Of a stretch of DNA of 44,149 nucleotides, positions 1-9,548 are shown piece after piece. How positions within the stretch are numbered: position 1 is the first letter of the stretch; every line of letters starts with the position of its first letter. The notes beneath the pieces are model-generated. The model worked only from the letters and a program-made list of their open reading frames with translations, was not told the DNA's origin and made no database searches. The stretch comes from Alteromonadaceae bacterium UBA2620 (GTDB lineage: Bacteria; Pseudomonadota; Gammaproteobacteria; Enterobacterales; Alteromonadaceae). The DNA lies in the NCBI GenBank assembly GCA_002339125.1, contig DDJQ01000058.1, positions 94,454 to 138,602 on the forward strand, given 5' to 3'. Both the position numbers and the translations under genes were made by a program.

Positions 1-327
1 AGTACCACCGCCCATACCTGCGGTGATAAATACCATATCAGCACCATCCAGCGCCTGGCGGATAGTTTCGCGATCTTCCTGGGCGGCTTCACGACCCTTA
101 TTAGGATCAGCTCCTGCCCCCAGACCTTTAGTCACATTTGAGCCAATCTGTAGAGTGACATCTGCAGAAGAGCTACGTAACACCTGTGCATCGGTGTTTA
201 CTGCAATAAATTCTACGCCTTCAATGCTCTGAGACACCATGTGCTCAACCGCATTGCCACCGCCGCCACCGACACCGATGACTTTGATTACGGCTTCTTC
301 GCCGTGGCTATCCATTAATTCAAACAT
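1..327 (-). CDS. ftsZ: Cell division protein FtsZ (N-terminal part, cut by window edge)
   Basis: The reading frame starts at the ATG at 327-325 and runs off the left edge after 109 codons. The product begins MFELMDSHGEEAVIKVIGVG and continues with the glycine-rich GVGGGGGNAVEHM segment of the tubulin-like GTPase. The visible part ends in GMGGGT, close to the GTP-binding G-box. FtsZ polymerises into the cytoplasmic Z-ring that recruits the divisome. It lies 99 bp downstream of ftsA, the standard last position of a dcw cluster. The ATG is preceded on the minus strand by a GGAGAG-type ribosome binding site. Identity is secure; only the N-terminal third is present. Confidence 0.97.
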   Translation of the reverse strand, partial: MFELMDSHGEEAVIKVIGVGGGGGNAVEHMVSQSIEGVEFIAVNTDAQVLRSSSADVTLQIGSNVTKGLGAGADPNKGREAAQEDRETIRQALDGADMVFITAGMGGGT

Positions 328-426
328 ACTTACTCTCCGGTTCTGTACGTCTTTCTAACACTTGAGTTCACCTGCATATTGAGCATTCCATGACTCTCGC
401 TGATAAACCTAAGCGCCCCCTAAAAT

Positions 427-1656
427 TTAAAATTCACCTTTAAACCAACTTTGCACGCGCTTGAATAAACCATCCGCTACGCGTTGCTTGCTCGTTTTTT
501 TATTATCTGTTTGCATCTTTCCATAGTGGAGTAACCCCACTGCCGTTGCGAAACTGGCATCGTCAGTATATTCCGACAAGCCAACCATATTCAGCGGACT
601 ACCCACCCGCACCGGCATTTGGAAAATTTCTTCAGCGATTTCAACAGCCCCTTCCATCTTTGCGGTACCACCAGTTAACACCAGGCCCGCAGCAATCTGC
701 TCTTCAAAACCACTGTTTTTAATTTCTTTATGTATCAGTTCAAACAATTCCTGATACCGAGGTTCTATGACCTCAGCAAGAGTATGACGAGACATTACCC
801 GCGCCGGACGACCGCCAACGCTGGGTACCTCAATACTCTCTTCCATGCTAACCATGTCTTTTAGCGCGCAGGCATAGTTAACTTTTATTTCTTCAGCATT
901 GCTAATTGGCGTTCTGAAGATTTTTGCAATATCACTGGTAATCTGATTACCGGCTAACGGCACCACCGCGGTGTAACGAATTGCACCATCGGTGTAGATC
1001 ACAATATCCATTGTGCCGGCACCGATATCCACTACACAGACACCGAGCTCACGCTCATCATCTGTCAGCACGGCATAACTGGATGCCAGCGCCGAGAAAA
1101 TGATTTGATCGGCTTGCAACTCGCAGCGCTCAATACATTTCACCAGGTTTTTCGCCATATCGTCCGCACAGGTAATGATATGGGCCTCGGCTTCCATTCT
1201 TACCCCTGACATGCCAATCGGGTTTTTAATGCCCTCCTGCACATCAATGGTAAACTCCTGTGGCAATACATGCAGTAACCGACGTTCTGCCGCAATGGGT
1301 ACCGAGCGTGCCGCATGGACCACGTTATCCACGTCTTCCTGAGTCACTTCCTGATTGTTAATCGGTACCATGCCACTTTCGTTCTGGCATTTCACGTGCC
1401 GTCCGGAAATCGACATAAACACAGAAGAGACGTGACAATCGGCCATCAGTTCCATTTCGTTTACTGCACTTTGAACAGACTTCACCACCAGGTTCAAATC
1501 GTTCACACCACCCTTATCCATACCACGGGCAGGATGGGTACCGACACCTACGATACTAATTTGCTCATCGTCGAGTAACTCGCCGAGGACGGCCTTTACA
1601 CGGCTGGTGCCGATATCCAGTCCTACAATCAAATTACGTTCTGCCGGTTTAGACAT
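427..1656 (-). CDS. ftsA: Cell division protein FtsA
   Basis: FtsA is an actin-like ATPase that tethers FtsZ filaments to the inner membrane and recruits later divisome proteins. At 409 aa it has the usual family length. The first phosphate motif is GLDIGTSRVK (residues 12-21), the second is DIGAGTMD (210-217), and an adenosine motif LTGGTAKMEG lies further on. The C-terminus (GLFKRVQSWFKGEF) is a basic, amphipathic helix, as expected of the membrane-targeting sequence. The gene begins 17 bp after ftsQ and is followed by ftsZ, so co-transcription is very likely. Nothing is abnormal. Confidence 0.97.
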   Translation of the reverse strand: MSKPAERNLIVGLDIGTSRVKAVLGELLDDEQISIVGVGTHPARGMDKGGVNDLNLVVKSVQSAVNEMELMADCHVSSVFMSISGRHVKCQNESGMVPINNQEVTQEDVDNVVHAARSVPIAAERRLLHVLPQEFTIDVQEGIKNPIGMSGVRMEAEAHIITCADDMAKNLVKCIERCELQADQIIFSALASSYAVLTDDERELGVCVVDIGAGTMDIVIYTDGAIRYTAVVPLAGNQITSDIAKIFRTPISNAEEIKVNYACALKDMVSMEESIEVPSVGGRPARVMSRHTLAEVIEPRYQELFELIHKEIKNSGFEEQIAAGLVLTGGTAKMEGAVEIAEEIFQMPVRVGSPLNMVGLSEYTDDASFATAVGLLHYGKMQTDNKKTSKQRVADGLFKRVQSWFKGEF

Positions 1657-1673
1657 ATGCCGCTTATCTCTTA

Positions 1674-2405
1674 TTAACTTTTAGTCTGATTAGTATCAGT
1701 TTCATTTTGCCAGCCTACGGCCAGCCCTGTGTCGTAACGTAAATCCACGTAGCTGACACCCTTAGGTTGCTCACTCAGTAACGGGTAAACATCCACAAAT
1801 CGTTGTAAACGGTCAATAAACTCCTGTCGACCAAGGTTTATCTCAATCCCGTTTACCAGTTGTACCTGCCAGGCAAAGCGCTCTGATAACGACAACTCTT
1901 CAATATCCAGTTGCCGGCTACGCAGTAACCGCTGCATGGCGTTAAATCCTTCTAATGCCGTTTTCTCACTGCCGCCCGGGCCAAACAGACGCGGTAAGCC
2001 TAAATTTTTACCCTCAGCGTTAAAGCTTTCGCCATAAGGGTTGAGCATTAAATCTTCATTCCATCTGGCTACCGGTGTTTGCTCCACCAGGTAAACCTTT
2101 AGCCGGTTAGGCCACTGTTTGCGTACCGACGCCCGGTACACCCAGGCCTGTTCTTCCAGCAGCCGGTGAATGTCGTTCACATCCAGCGCAAAAAAGCTGC
2201 CAGGCTGAGACTGCCGGATAAGCCGCTCCAGTTTCAGTACGTCCAGTTGTTCAAACTGCCCGGAGAAGTCAATGACCTGCACCGGTGCCTGTTGCTCGTC
2301 CTGCATCCAGTTATAGGTATGAATGCCACCGCTTATCAGCAACACCAGCAACACGGCTAAAAAAGCAATGCCGCCCCAGGGCGCCTGGCGTTGTTCTGCT
2401 GACAT
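1674..2405 (-). CDS. ftsQ: Cell division protein FtsQ
   Basis: FtsQ is a bitopic inner-membrane protein that links early and late divisome components and forms the FtsQLB complex. The 243-aa product has a short cytoplasmic N-terminus, one transmembrane segment (about residues 12-30, IAFLAVLLVLLISGGIHTY), and a periplasmic POTRA domain beginning near VQVIDFSGQF. A beta domain follows, containing VEQTPVARWNE. It lies 7 bp downstream of ddl and 17 bp upstream of ftsA, the normal dcw position. The partner FtsL is encoded near the start of this same cluster; FtsB is not in the window. Confidence 0.95.
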   Translation of the reverse strand: MSAEQRQAPWGGIAFLAVLLVLLISGGIHTYNWMQDEQQAPVQVIDFSGQFEQLDVLKLERLIRQSQPGSFFALDVNDIHRLLEEQAWVYRASVRKQWPNRLKVYLVEQTPVARWNEDLMLNPYGESFNAEGKNLGLPRLFGPGGSEKTALEGFNAMQRLLRSRQLDIEELSLSERFAWQVQLVNGIEINLGRQEFIDRLQRFVDVYPLLSEQPKGVSYVDLRYDTGLAVGWQNETDTNQTKS

Positions 2406-2412
2406 TCTCGGG

Positions 2413-3357
2413 TTACTCCATACTGGTTGCCAGGATAGCTAAAACTAAGTCTGTAAAACTAATCCCGGCTGCAGCCGCGGCCTTGGGAACCAGACTTTTC
2501 TCAGTCATACCCGGCACCGTATTGGCCTCAAGCAAATAAAACTCACCAGATTGTTTGTCCTGCATCACATCTACCCGCCCCCAGCCAGTGGCCGATAGCG
2601 CTTCAAATGCAGATGCACACAGCGTTGCCAGATATTGTTCGTCTTCATCAGACAAACCACTCGGGCAAAAATATTCGGTCGTATTATCCTGATACTTAGC
2701 CGAATAATCGTAAAATATATGCGGGGTTGACATGCGGATCGAAGGTAAAGCCTGACCTTGCACAACGGCAACGGTATATTCAGGTCCTTCAATATACTGC
2801 TCCAACAAGACTGTATTATCGTATTTGAATGCGTCTTGTATGGCAGTCGCGAGTTGTTTAGCGCTAGTCACTTTGGCCATCCCGATGCTCGAACCTTCCC
2901 GAGCCGGTTTAACCATGACTTTTCCCCCTAATTTATTCATTATAGCGCCGCATGATCCAGCTTCAAAGCGACTTTTTACAGCAATTTCATATTTCGCGGT
3001 GGGAATATTCAGGCATTGCCAGATTTGCTTGCTATGGATCTTATCCATCGCCAGTGCTGAACCCAGCACAGAGCTACCTGTATAAGGTATTTTGAGCTGT
3101 TGTAAAGCCCCTTGCATGCTGCCATCTTCACCGCCTCGACCATGTAACATTATCAGTACACGATCCACTTTTTCATCTATTAATTCAACCAGTTGACGCT
3201 CAGCCGTATCGAAAGCAATAGCCTCTACGCCAGCCCCTGTAAGGGCTTTTAAAACAGCCTCGCCGGAGCGCAAAGACACTTCCCGCTCAGCCGAGTCTCC
3301 GCCATACATAACAGCAACACGCCCGAAGGCTTGCGGGGCATAAGTTTTAAAGGCCAT
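2413..3357 (-). CDS. ddl: D-alanine--D-alanine ligase
   Basis: Ddl is a cytoplasmic ATP-grasp enzyme that joins two D-alanines, giving the dipeptide used by MurF. At 314 aa the length is typical of DdlB. Recognisable segments are MYGGDSAEREVSLRSG at the N-terminus, HGRGGEDGSMQG, the ATP-grasp lysine segment VKPAREGSSIGMAKV, and the C-terminal TVPGMTEKSLVPKAA. Its ATG overlaps the TAA of murC by one base (TAATG), indicating translational coupling. A second copy of ddl could exist elsewhere, as in E. coli, but that cannot be seen here. Confidence 0.96.
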   Translation of the reverse strand: MAFKTYAPQAFGRVAVMYGGDSAEREVSLRSGEAVLKALTGAGVEAIAFDTAERQLVELIDEKVDRVLIMLHGRGGEDGSMQGALQQLKIPYTGSSVLGSALAMDKIHSKQIWQCLNIPTAKYEIAVKSRFEAGSCGAIMNKLGGKVMVKPAREGSSIGMAKVTSAKQLATAIQDAFKYDNTVLLEQYIEGPEYTVAVVQGQALPSIRMSTPHIFYDYSAKYQDNTTEYFCPSGLSDEDEQYLATLCASAFEALSATGWGRVDVMQDKQSGEFYLLEANTVPGMTEKSLVPKAAAAAGISFTDLVLAILATSME

Positions 3358-4802
3358 TACTGCTCCTCCTGCTGCATGACTTGCGGGTTTAACTGCATTG
3401 CCGCCAGTTTCCTGGCCAGTTGGCCTACGTTACCGGCGCCCTGCGTCATCACGATATCACCATCCTGCAACTGATTAGCAAGAATGGCAGGCAATTCACT
3501 GTGCTCGCTGACATAAACCGGCTCTAACTGGCCGCGGGCACGGATAGAGCGCGCCAGTGAGCGACTGTCTGCGCCATCAATAGGCTGTTCGCTGGCCGCA
3601 TAGACATCCAGCAGTAATAAGCAATCCACCTGAGACAGTACTTCCACGAAGTCTTCGTACAAATCACGGGTTCGGGTGTACCGGTGCGGTTGATAAATCA
3701 TTACCAACCGTTGATCCGGCCAATTGTTGCGGGCCGCTTCAATGGTCGCCGCCACTTCCGTTGGATGGTGGCCGTAATCGTCTACCAGGGTTACTTCTCC
3801 CACACTGGTATCAAACTGTCCGAGCACCTCAAAACGACGACCGATGCCACCAAAACCGGCCAGCGCGGCCTGCACTGACTCATCGTCTATCCTTTCTTCC
3901 GTAGCCACCGTAATAGCTGCCAGGGCGTTTAAAACATTGTGCTTACCGGTCTGATTCAACTTCACCGGCAGCGGCTCGCGGTCCGGGCGATAAACGATAA
4001 AATGCGCCGAGCCGAAACTGTAGTGAATATCGGTGGCGTATACATCGTTGTCTTCATCCAGACCGTAGGTGATCACGCTGCGACCGATTTGTGGCAACAG
4101 CGAACGGATAACCTGGTCATCGCCACACACTACGGCCTGCCCGTAAAACGGCAGATTATGTAAAAACTCAATGTAGGTGTCGGTCATTTTACTGAAATCA
4201 CCGCCATAGGTTTCCATATGGTCTGCTTCGATATTGGTCACCACACTCATCATTGGCTGAAGGTGCAGAAACGAAGCATCACTCTCATCCGCTTCCGCGA
4301 TTAAATATCGACTACTACCGAGTCGTGCATTAGTGCCGGCGCTATTTAGCAAACCGCCAATCACAAAAGTAGGATCGCGCCCGGCTTCGGCAAAAATGGT
4401 CGCTATAAGGCTGGTAGTGGTAGTTTTACCATGGGTACCAGCCACCGCGATGCCATGACGGAAACGCATTAACTCAGCCAGCATTTCAGCGCGACGGATA
4501 ATCGGGATACGTTTTTCCCGGGCATACTGAATCTCGGGATTAGCCTCGTTGATTGCACTGGATACCACCACAACGTTGGCATCCACCACATTTTCAGCGC
4601 GATGGCCAATGGCAATATCTGCGCCCAGCGCGGTCAGGCGCTCGGTCATTGCACCGGTCTGGATGTCAGAACCGGCAATGTCGTAGCCTTCATTCAACAG
4701 CACTTCGGCGATCCCGCCCATGCCGGCACCGCCAATCCCGACAAAAAATATGCGCGTGATCTTTCGCATCTGGGGACTTTGAAAAGGCGTTTCCAATACC
4801 AT
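3357..4802 (-). CDS. murC: UDP-N-acetylmuramate--L-alanine ligase MurC
   Basis: MurC is the first Mur ligase and adds L-alanine to UDP-MurNAc with ATP in the cytoplasm. The protein is 481 aa, close to the E. coli length. It has an N-terminal Rossmann-like motif FVGIGGAGMGGIAEVL, the Mur P-loop AGTHGKTTTTS, and a central ligase domain with EADESDASFLHL and TNIEADHMETYGG. The start at 4802 gives an 11-residue extension before MRKITRIFFVG. The second methionine, 33 nt downstream, is a possible alternative start. It lies between murG (6-bp gap) and ddl (1-bp overlap). Confidence 0.96.
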   Translation of the reverse strand: MVLETPFQSPQMRKITRIFFVGIGGAGMGGIAEVLLNEGYDIAGSDIQTGAMTERLTALGADIAIGHRAENVVDANVVVVSSAINEANPEIQYAREKRIPIIRRAEMLAELMRFRHGIAVAGTHGKTTTTSLIATIFAEAGRDPTFVIGGLLNSAGTNARLGSSRYLIAEADESDASFLHLQPMMSVVTNIEADHMETYGGDFSKMTDTYIEFLHNLPFYGQAVVCGDDQVIRSLLPQIGRSVITYGLDEDNDVYATDIHYSFGSAHFIVYRPDREPLPVKLNQTGKHNVLNALAAITVATEERIDDESVQAALAGFGGIGRRFEVLGQFDTSVGEVTLVDDYGHHPTEVAATIEAARNNWPDQRLVMIYQPHRYTRTRDLYEDFVEVLSQVDCLLLLDVYAASEQPIDGADSRSLARSIRARGQLEPVYVSEHSELPAILANQLQDGDIVMTQGAGNVGQLARKLAAMQLNPQVMQQEEQ

Positions 4803-4808
4803 CTACCG

Positions 4809-5873
4809 CTATCTCTCTCTGGTTAAAGCTTCACAGGCATCTGCCACCTGCTGAGCTGCATTGTAAGGTGCAAACTGTTTCGCATTGGCCGCCATCCTGA
4901 CACAGTCATCGGGATTTTCCAGCCAGTCACGCAGAATCACCGGTAATTCCTGGCTAAGTGCCGATTGTGCCACCACTTTGGCGGCATTCTGGTCGGCCAG
5001 ATAGCGCGCATTCAGGGTTTGATGGTCGTCTACGGCATGAGGCAGCGGCACAAAAATGGCTGGTTTACCTGCACCGGCAACCTCTGCCACGGTTAACGCC
5101 CCGGCCCGACAGACAACAAAATCAGCCCACTGATAAGCCTCGGCCATATCAGTAATAAATTCATTCACGGTCACCGGCTTGTCGCCATAGGCACTGCGCA
5201 CGGTTTGTTCGTTGCCTCTACCACACTGATGGCGGATCTCCAGTTCAGGAAAAGACTGACAGATCACCGGCAACTGTTCGTTCAGTGGCCGCGCACCTAA
5301 ACTGCCGCCCACCACCAGCATGCGCATGGGTTGTGAAGTTTGACGTTTAGGCTCAATGGCGAGAATTTCATCCCGCACCGGGTTGCCCACAGCCTGGCAT
5401 TTTGCTTTAGCACCGGCGAAGTACGGAGCCGCCGAAGCAAACCCAAGCATGACTTTTTTAGCAATGCGGGCAAGTAACTTGTTCGTCATGCCAGGCACCG
5501 CATTTTGTTCGTGGATGACAATCGGGATGCCGAGGCTTTTCGCCGCAACGCCGCCTGGCCCGCTGGCATAACCGCCCATCCCGATAACCACATCCGGTTT
5601 CAGTTTTTGCAGCACTTTGCGGGCGTTAAACAAGGATTTAATCAGCGCCAGTAAGCCCGATACCCGGGCAGCAAGACCTTTACCACGCAACCCTTTAACC
5701 GGGATAAAATGAATCGGGAAGCCATGGTCCGGTACCACCTGGGCTTCCATACGTTCTGCCGTACCCAGCCAGTCGATGTGCCAGCCGCGGCGCTGTAATT
5801 CATTGGCCACCGCAATGCCGGGAAATACATGCCCGCCGGTACCACCAGCCATCACCAGACAACGTTTACTCAT
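4809..5873 (-). CDS. murG: Lipid II synthase MurG (GlcNAc transferase)
   Basis: MurG transfers GlcNAc from UDP-GlcNAc to lipid I on the cytoplasmic face of the inner membrane, making lipid II. The 354-aa product has the GT-B signature GGTGGHVFPGIAVA at residues 10-23, the acceptor-side segment IHEQNAVPGMTNKLLAR, and the donor-binding region with VVCRAGALTVAEVAGAGKPA. Length and motifs match the family. The start overlaps the end of ftsW by 8 bp and murC follows after 6 bp, so the gene sits inside a tightly packed operon. Confidence 0.97.
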   Translation of the reverse strand: MSKRCLVMAGGTGGHVFPGIAVANELQRRGWHIDWLGTAERMEAQVVPDHGFPIHFIPVKGLRGKGLAARVSGLLALIKSLFNARKVLQKLKPDVVIGMGGYASGPGGVAAKSLGIPIVIHEQNAVPGMTNKLLARIAKKVMLGFASAAPYFAGAKAKCQAVGNPVRDEILAIEPKRQTSQPMRMLVVGGSLGARPLNEQLPVICQSFPELEIRHQCGRGNEQTVRSAYGDKPVTVNEFITDMAEAYQWADFVVCRAGALTVAEVAGAGKPAIFVPLPHAVDDHQTLNARYLADQNAAKVVAQSALSQELPVILRDWLENPDDCVRMAANAKQFAPYNAAQQVADACEALTRER

Positions 5874-7140
5874 CCTCCGGCTCCTGTGATAAACCCTGGT
5901 CGTTGGCCTGAAGCGGTTTCATGGCCGCCTTCACTTTCGCTTTACCTTCCCGCTTGCGGCCTTTATCCAGCGCCTGAACACCTGCTACCCGTAATTCAAA
6001 ATCAATCCGTAACAACACAGCCACGGTAACCGACATGATAATTAAACTTGAACCACCGTAACTCACCAGTGGCAGCGTTAACCCTTTAGTGGGCAAAATG
6101 CCGGCACTGGCGCCAATATTTACTGCGGTCTGGAAGCTGAACCAAATGCCAATGGCATAGGCCAGAAAGCCTTCAAATGCCCGTTCACTGGCCAGTGCCT
6201 GATTACCAATTTGCAGCGCCCGGATAACCAGCCACAGCATCAGCAACAGCACTACCATCACTCCGGTGAATCCTAGCTCTTCGGCTAGAATAGCCATGAC
6301 AAAGTCAGTATGCGCCTCGGGCAGGAATTCGAGCTTTTGTAAACTATTGCCCAGTCCCTGCCCGAACCAGTTACCGCGCCCGTAAGCCATTAAAGACTGG
6401 GTCAGCTGATAACCGCTGCCGAATGGATCGGCCCAGGGATCCCAGAACGAGGTAACCCTTGCCAGCCGGTACTCAGAATCAACAATCAGGGCAACCACGG
6501 CTAACACCCCGGCAAACAGCAAAGCGAAAAACTGCCACAGCTTGGCACCGGCTAAAAATAACAGCCCCATGGTGGTGGCCAGCATTACCACTACAGTACC
6601 CAGATCGGGCTGCGCCAGTAACAACAACGCCAGAATAAAGAACACGACCAGCGGTTTAATAAAGCCTTTCAGATTTTCTGTGACTTCATCGTAACGCCGG
6701 ACCATATAGCCCGCCAGGTAGCAGAAGAAAAACAGCTTTGCCGGCTCTGCCGCCTGTATCGTAATGGGCCCGACAACCAGCCAGCGGGTAGAACCATTAA
6801 CGTTTCTGCCTATCAACAGTACCGCCACCAGCAAGCCTATGGCAGCCAGTAACATATAGGGGTTGGTCACCCGCCAGAACTGCATGGGTAACTGCACAGT
6901 AATCATGGCAGCGATAATGGCGCCAATCAGGTAAATACCGTGACGAATTGAGAAATAAAACGGATTGTCATGAAGTCGATCGGCAACCGGCATGGAGGCG
7001 GAGGTCACGATAATCAGACCAATCGCCATCAGAGCAAACGCTACTAACACAATGCCACCGTCAAACGCCGGAGCACTGGTGTTTGGCTTATCGTGGCGCG
7101 CGGCGAAAAGACCGGCCAGCTGGGAAGTTACGGCATTCAT
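5866..7140 (-). CDS. ftsW: Peptidoglycan glycosyltransferase FtsW
   Basis: FtsW is the SEDS-family glycan polymerase of the divisome and works with FtsI in the inner membrane. The 424-aa protein is strongly hydrophobic with about ten predicted membrane helices. It carries the conserved SEDS stretch around GSGYQLTQSLMAYGRG, then LPEAHTDFVMAILAEELG and a C-terminal LPLVSYGGSS. The C-terminal tail is polar (about 40 residues rich in K and E), as in other FtsW proteins. Overlaps of 4 bp with murD and 8 bp with murG place it in the operon. Confidence 0.96.
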   Translation of the reverse strand: MNAVTSQLAGLFAARHDKPNTSAPAFDGGIVLVAFALMAIGLIIVTSASMPVADRLHDNPFYFSIRHGIYLIGAIIAAMITVQLPMQFWRVTNPYMLLAAIGLLVAVLLIGRNVNGSTRWLVVGPITIQAAEPAKLFFFCYLAGYMVRRYDEVTENLKGFIKPLVVFFILALLLLAQPDLGTVVVMLATTMGLLFLAGAKLWQFFALLFAGVLAVVALIVDSEYRLARVTSFWDPWADPFGSGYQLTQSLMAYGRGNWFGQGLGNSLQKLEFLPEAHTDFVMAILAEELGFTGVMVVLLLMLWLVIRALQIGNQALASERAFEGFLAYAIGIWFSFQTAVNIGASAGILPTKGLTLPLVSYGGSSLIIMSVTVAVLLRIDFELRVAGVQALDKGRKREGKAKVKAAMKPLQANDQGLSQEPEDE

Positions 7141-8462
7141 GCTGATAACTCCTCTACCGCCTGCTGAAAGACCTCAGCCCGGTGCTGGTAATTTTTAAAC
7201 ATATCCAGGCTGGCACAGGCCGGCGACAATAGTACTGTATCGCCGGGCTCCGCCAATGAAAACGCTTGCTGAACAGCCTGCTCAAGACTTTCAACATAAA
7301 AGCCGTGCGCAGCTATATCACTGAGCACCCGTCCATCTTTACCAAGGGCAATGACTACATCCACATGAGCTGATAATACCGGTGCCAGCTCGCTTAAATC
7401 GGCGCCTTTCGCATCGCCGCCGGCAATAAGAATCAATTTACCTTTTGTGCTGCCGGTCAGCCCTTGCAGGGCCGCTTCGGTGGCGCCAATGTTGGTTGCC
7501 TTTGAATCGTCGATAAAACTCACGCCCGCGACTTCGGCAATTTTAGTGCAGCGGTGCGGCGCACTCTTAAAAGACTTCACTGCCTCGGCGGCAGCGGTCA
7601 TATCCTGACTAAAGACACTGACCAGCGCCAGTGCCGATTGAATATTAAGAGCATTATGCAAACCTACCAGCGCGGTATCAGCTAGCGCCAGTAGGGACTT
7701 GCCGTTATGAGTAATGGTTTGCCGGGCTGCATCCCAGCCAAAGTCTTCGCTGGCCTGGGTCAGGCCGGTGGCTACTTTGGTCTCAACGGCCGTCATCGGC
7801 ATGGTATTGCTGTCATCGCGGTTAACCACAGCTACCCGGCAATGGTCAAAAATACGTTGCTTGGCTTCACTGTACGCTGCCAGAGTATGATGACGGTCAA
7901 GATGATCAGCCGAAATGTTAAGTATCGCTCCGGCAGAGAGCGCCAAACTAAGGGTGGTTTCCAACTGGAAACTGGATAATTCGAGCACTGAGATATCCGC
8001 TTTGTGCTGCAGTGAGTCCAGTGCCGGCAAACCTACATTGCCGGCAGCAATGGCATTAAAACCCAGTTGCTGCAGAATGTGCGTGGTTAACAAGGTAACG
8101 GTAGTCTTGCCGTTGGAGCCCGTGATACCAATTACCGGCTGATTCACTGCATGGGCAAATAATTCGATATCGCCAATCACGCTCACACCGGCTTGTCTGG
8201 CTCGTGTAACTTCCGGTAAATCGGTGGCGATACCGGGGCTAAGCACCAGGTGGGTTACCCCTTGCCAGTAATGTTGCGGCAATTCACCACAGGTGATATC
8301 AGCGTTTACCTGAGCAGCCAGCTCCTCGCTGACACTAAAGCCGGCGCGGGTGTCCCACACTTTAAACGCTACTGACTGTTGTTGCAGATAGCGCACACAG
8401 GAAAGACCGGTCTGTCCGAGACCGGCAATAACATACTGTGGTAAACGCGCTGTTTCAGTCAT
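7137..8462 (-). CDS. murD: UDP-N-acetylmuramoyl-L-alanine--D-glutamate ligase MurD
   Basis: MurD adds D-glutamate to UDP-MurNAc-L-Ala in the cytoplasm. At 441 aa it has the family length. An N-terminal Rossmann-like fold starts YVIAGLGQTGLSCVRYL. The ATP P-loop is GITGSNGKTTVTLL, followed by NISADHLDRHHTL and a C-terminal domain with FIDDSKATNIGATEAAL and LLSPACASLDMFKNY. The last motif contains the serine and phenylalanine positions typical of D-Glu binding. The gene starts 3 bp after mraY and its stop overlaps ftsW by 4 bp. Confidence 0.97.
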   Translation of the reverse strand: MTETARLPQYVIAGLGQTGLSCVRYLQQQSVAFKVWDTRAGFSVSEELAAQVNADITCGELPQHYWQGVTHLVLSPGIATDLPEVTRARQAGVSVIGDIELFAHAVNQPVIGITGSNGKTTVTLLTTHILQQLGFNAIAAGNVGLPALDSLQHKADISVLELSSFQLETTLSLALSAGAILNISADHLDRHHTLAAYSEAKQRIFDHCRVAVVNRDDSNTMPMTAVETKVATGLTQASEDFGWDAARQTITHNGKSLLALADTALVGLHNALNIQSALALVSVFSQDMTAAAEAVKSFKSAPHRCTKIAEVAGVSFIDDSKATNIGATEAALQGLTGSTKGKLILIAGGDAKGADLSELAPVLSAHVDVVIALGKDGRVLSDIAAHGFYVESLEQAVQQAFSLAEPGDTVLLSPACASLDMFKNYQHRAEVFQQAVEELSA

Positions 8463-8465
8463 AAC

Positions 8466-9548
8466 CTATCGTAATTTCAACGTTGCCAAACCAATCAGTA
8501 CCAGAATCAGCGAGATGATCCAGAATCGCACAATCACCCGGGGTTCCGGCCAGCCTTTTAATTCGTAATGATGGTGAATAGGTGCCATGCGGAAAATGCG
8601 TTGCCCGCGCAGCTTGTAGGAGCCTACCTGCATGATCACCGAGACGGTTTCCATTACAAACACGCCGCCCATAATAATTAATACGATTTCCTGACGTACG
8701 AGCACCGCCAGCACGCCCAGCGTACCGCCAAGTGCCAGCGAGCCTACATCGCCCATAAATACCATAGCCGGATAGGTGTTAAACCATAAAAAGCCCAGCC
8801 CGGCGCCTACAATGGCGGTACACACAATAACCAGTTCACTGGTTAGCGGGATATGCGGAATATTCAGATAGCCTGAAAAGTTGGCGTTACCGGTCACGTA
8901 GGCAAAAATAGCAAAGGCCCCGGCGACCAGGATTGTTGGCACAATGGCCAGGCCATCGAGCCCGTCTGTCAGATTAACCGCGTTACTCGTGCCTACCAGG
9001 GCAAAGTACACAATGGCAATATATAAAATGCCCAGTTGTGGCAGTACCTCTTTAAAGAAAGGCACCAGTAAGGCCGTTTCTTCCATGGTTTGTGCAGAGG
9101 AATACAGATAAAACGCGACGCACAGGGCAATTACCGATTGCCAGAAATACTTCCAGCGGGCAATCAGGCCTTTTGAGTCCTTACGGACCACTTTTCGATA
9201 ATCATCAACAAACCCGATAATGCCAAAGGTAACCACCACAAATAAGGTCACCAGCACATAGGTATTGGTTAAATCTGCCCATAGCAGCACACTGATGACA
9301 ATCGCCGCCAGAATGAGTAAACCGCCCATGGTGGGCGTACCAGACTTGGATAAGTGGGACTCAGGGCCATCGGTGCGCACCGTCTGCCCGATCTGCATCC
9401 GTTGTAACCAGCGGATCATCTTCGGCCCAATAATTATGGCAATCAACAGCGCCGTCAGCGTACTCAGGATCGCTCTTAGCGTGAGGTACGAGAAGACGTT
9501 AAAGCCAGATTCAAATTGTGTCAGCCAGTCGGCGAGCCATATTAACAT
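8466..9548 (-). CDS. mraY: Phospho-MurNAc-pentapeptide transferase MraY
   Basis: MraY is the inner-membrane enzyme that moves phospho-MurNAc-pentapeptide onto undecaprenyl phosphate, making lipid I. The 360-aa product is a polytopic membrane protein of the standard length. It has DDYRKVVRKDSKGL (the aspartate pair), NAVNLTDGLDGLA, MGDVGSLALGG and the histidine-rich APIHHHYELKGW loop. These are the family's catalytic and nucleotide-binding signatures. The start overlaps the end of murF by 7 bp; murD follows after 3 bp. Confidence 0.98.
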   Translation of the reverse strand: MLIWLADWLTQFESGFNVFSYLTLRAILSTLTALLIAIIIGPKMIRWLQRMQIGQTVRTDGPESHLSKSGTPTMGGLLILAAIVISVLLWADLTNTYVLVTLFVVVTFGIIGFVDDYRKVVRKDSKGLIARWKYFWQSVIALCVAFYLYSSAQTMEETALLVPFFKEVLPQLGILYIAIVYFALVGTSNAVNLTDGLDGLAIVPTILVAGAFAIFAYVTGNANFSGYLNIPHIPLTSELVIVCTAIVGAGLGFLWFNTYPAMVFMGDVGSLALGGTLGVLAVLVRQEIVLIIMGGVFVMETVSVIMQVGSYKLRGQRIFRMAPIHHHYELKGWPEPRVIVRFWIISLILVLIGLATLKLR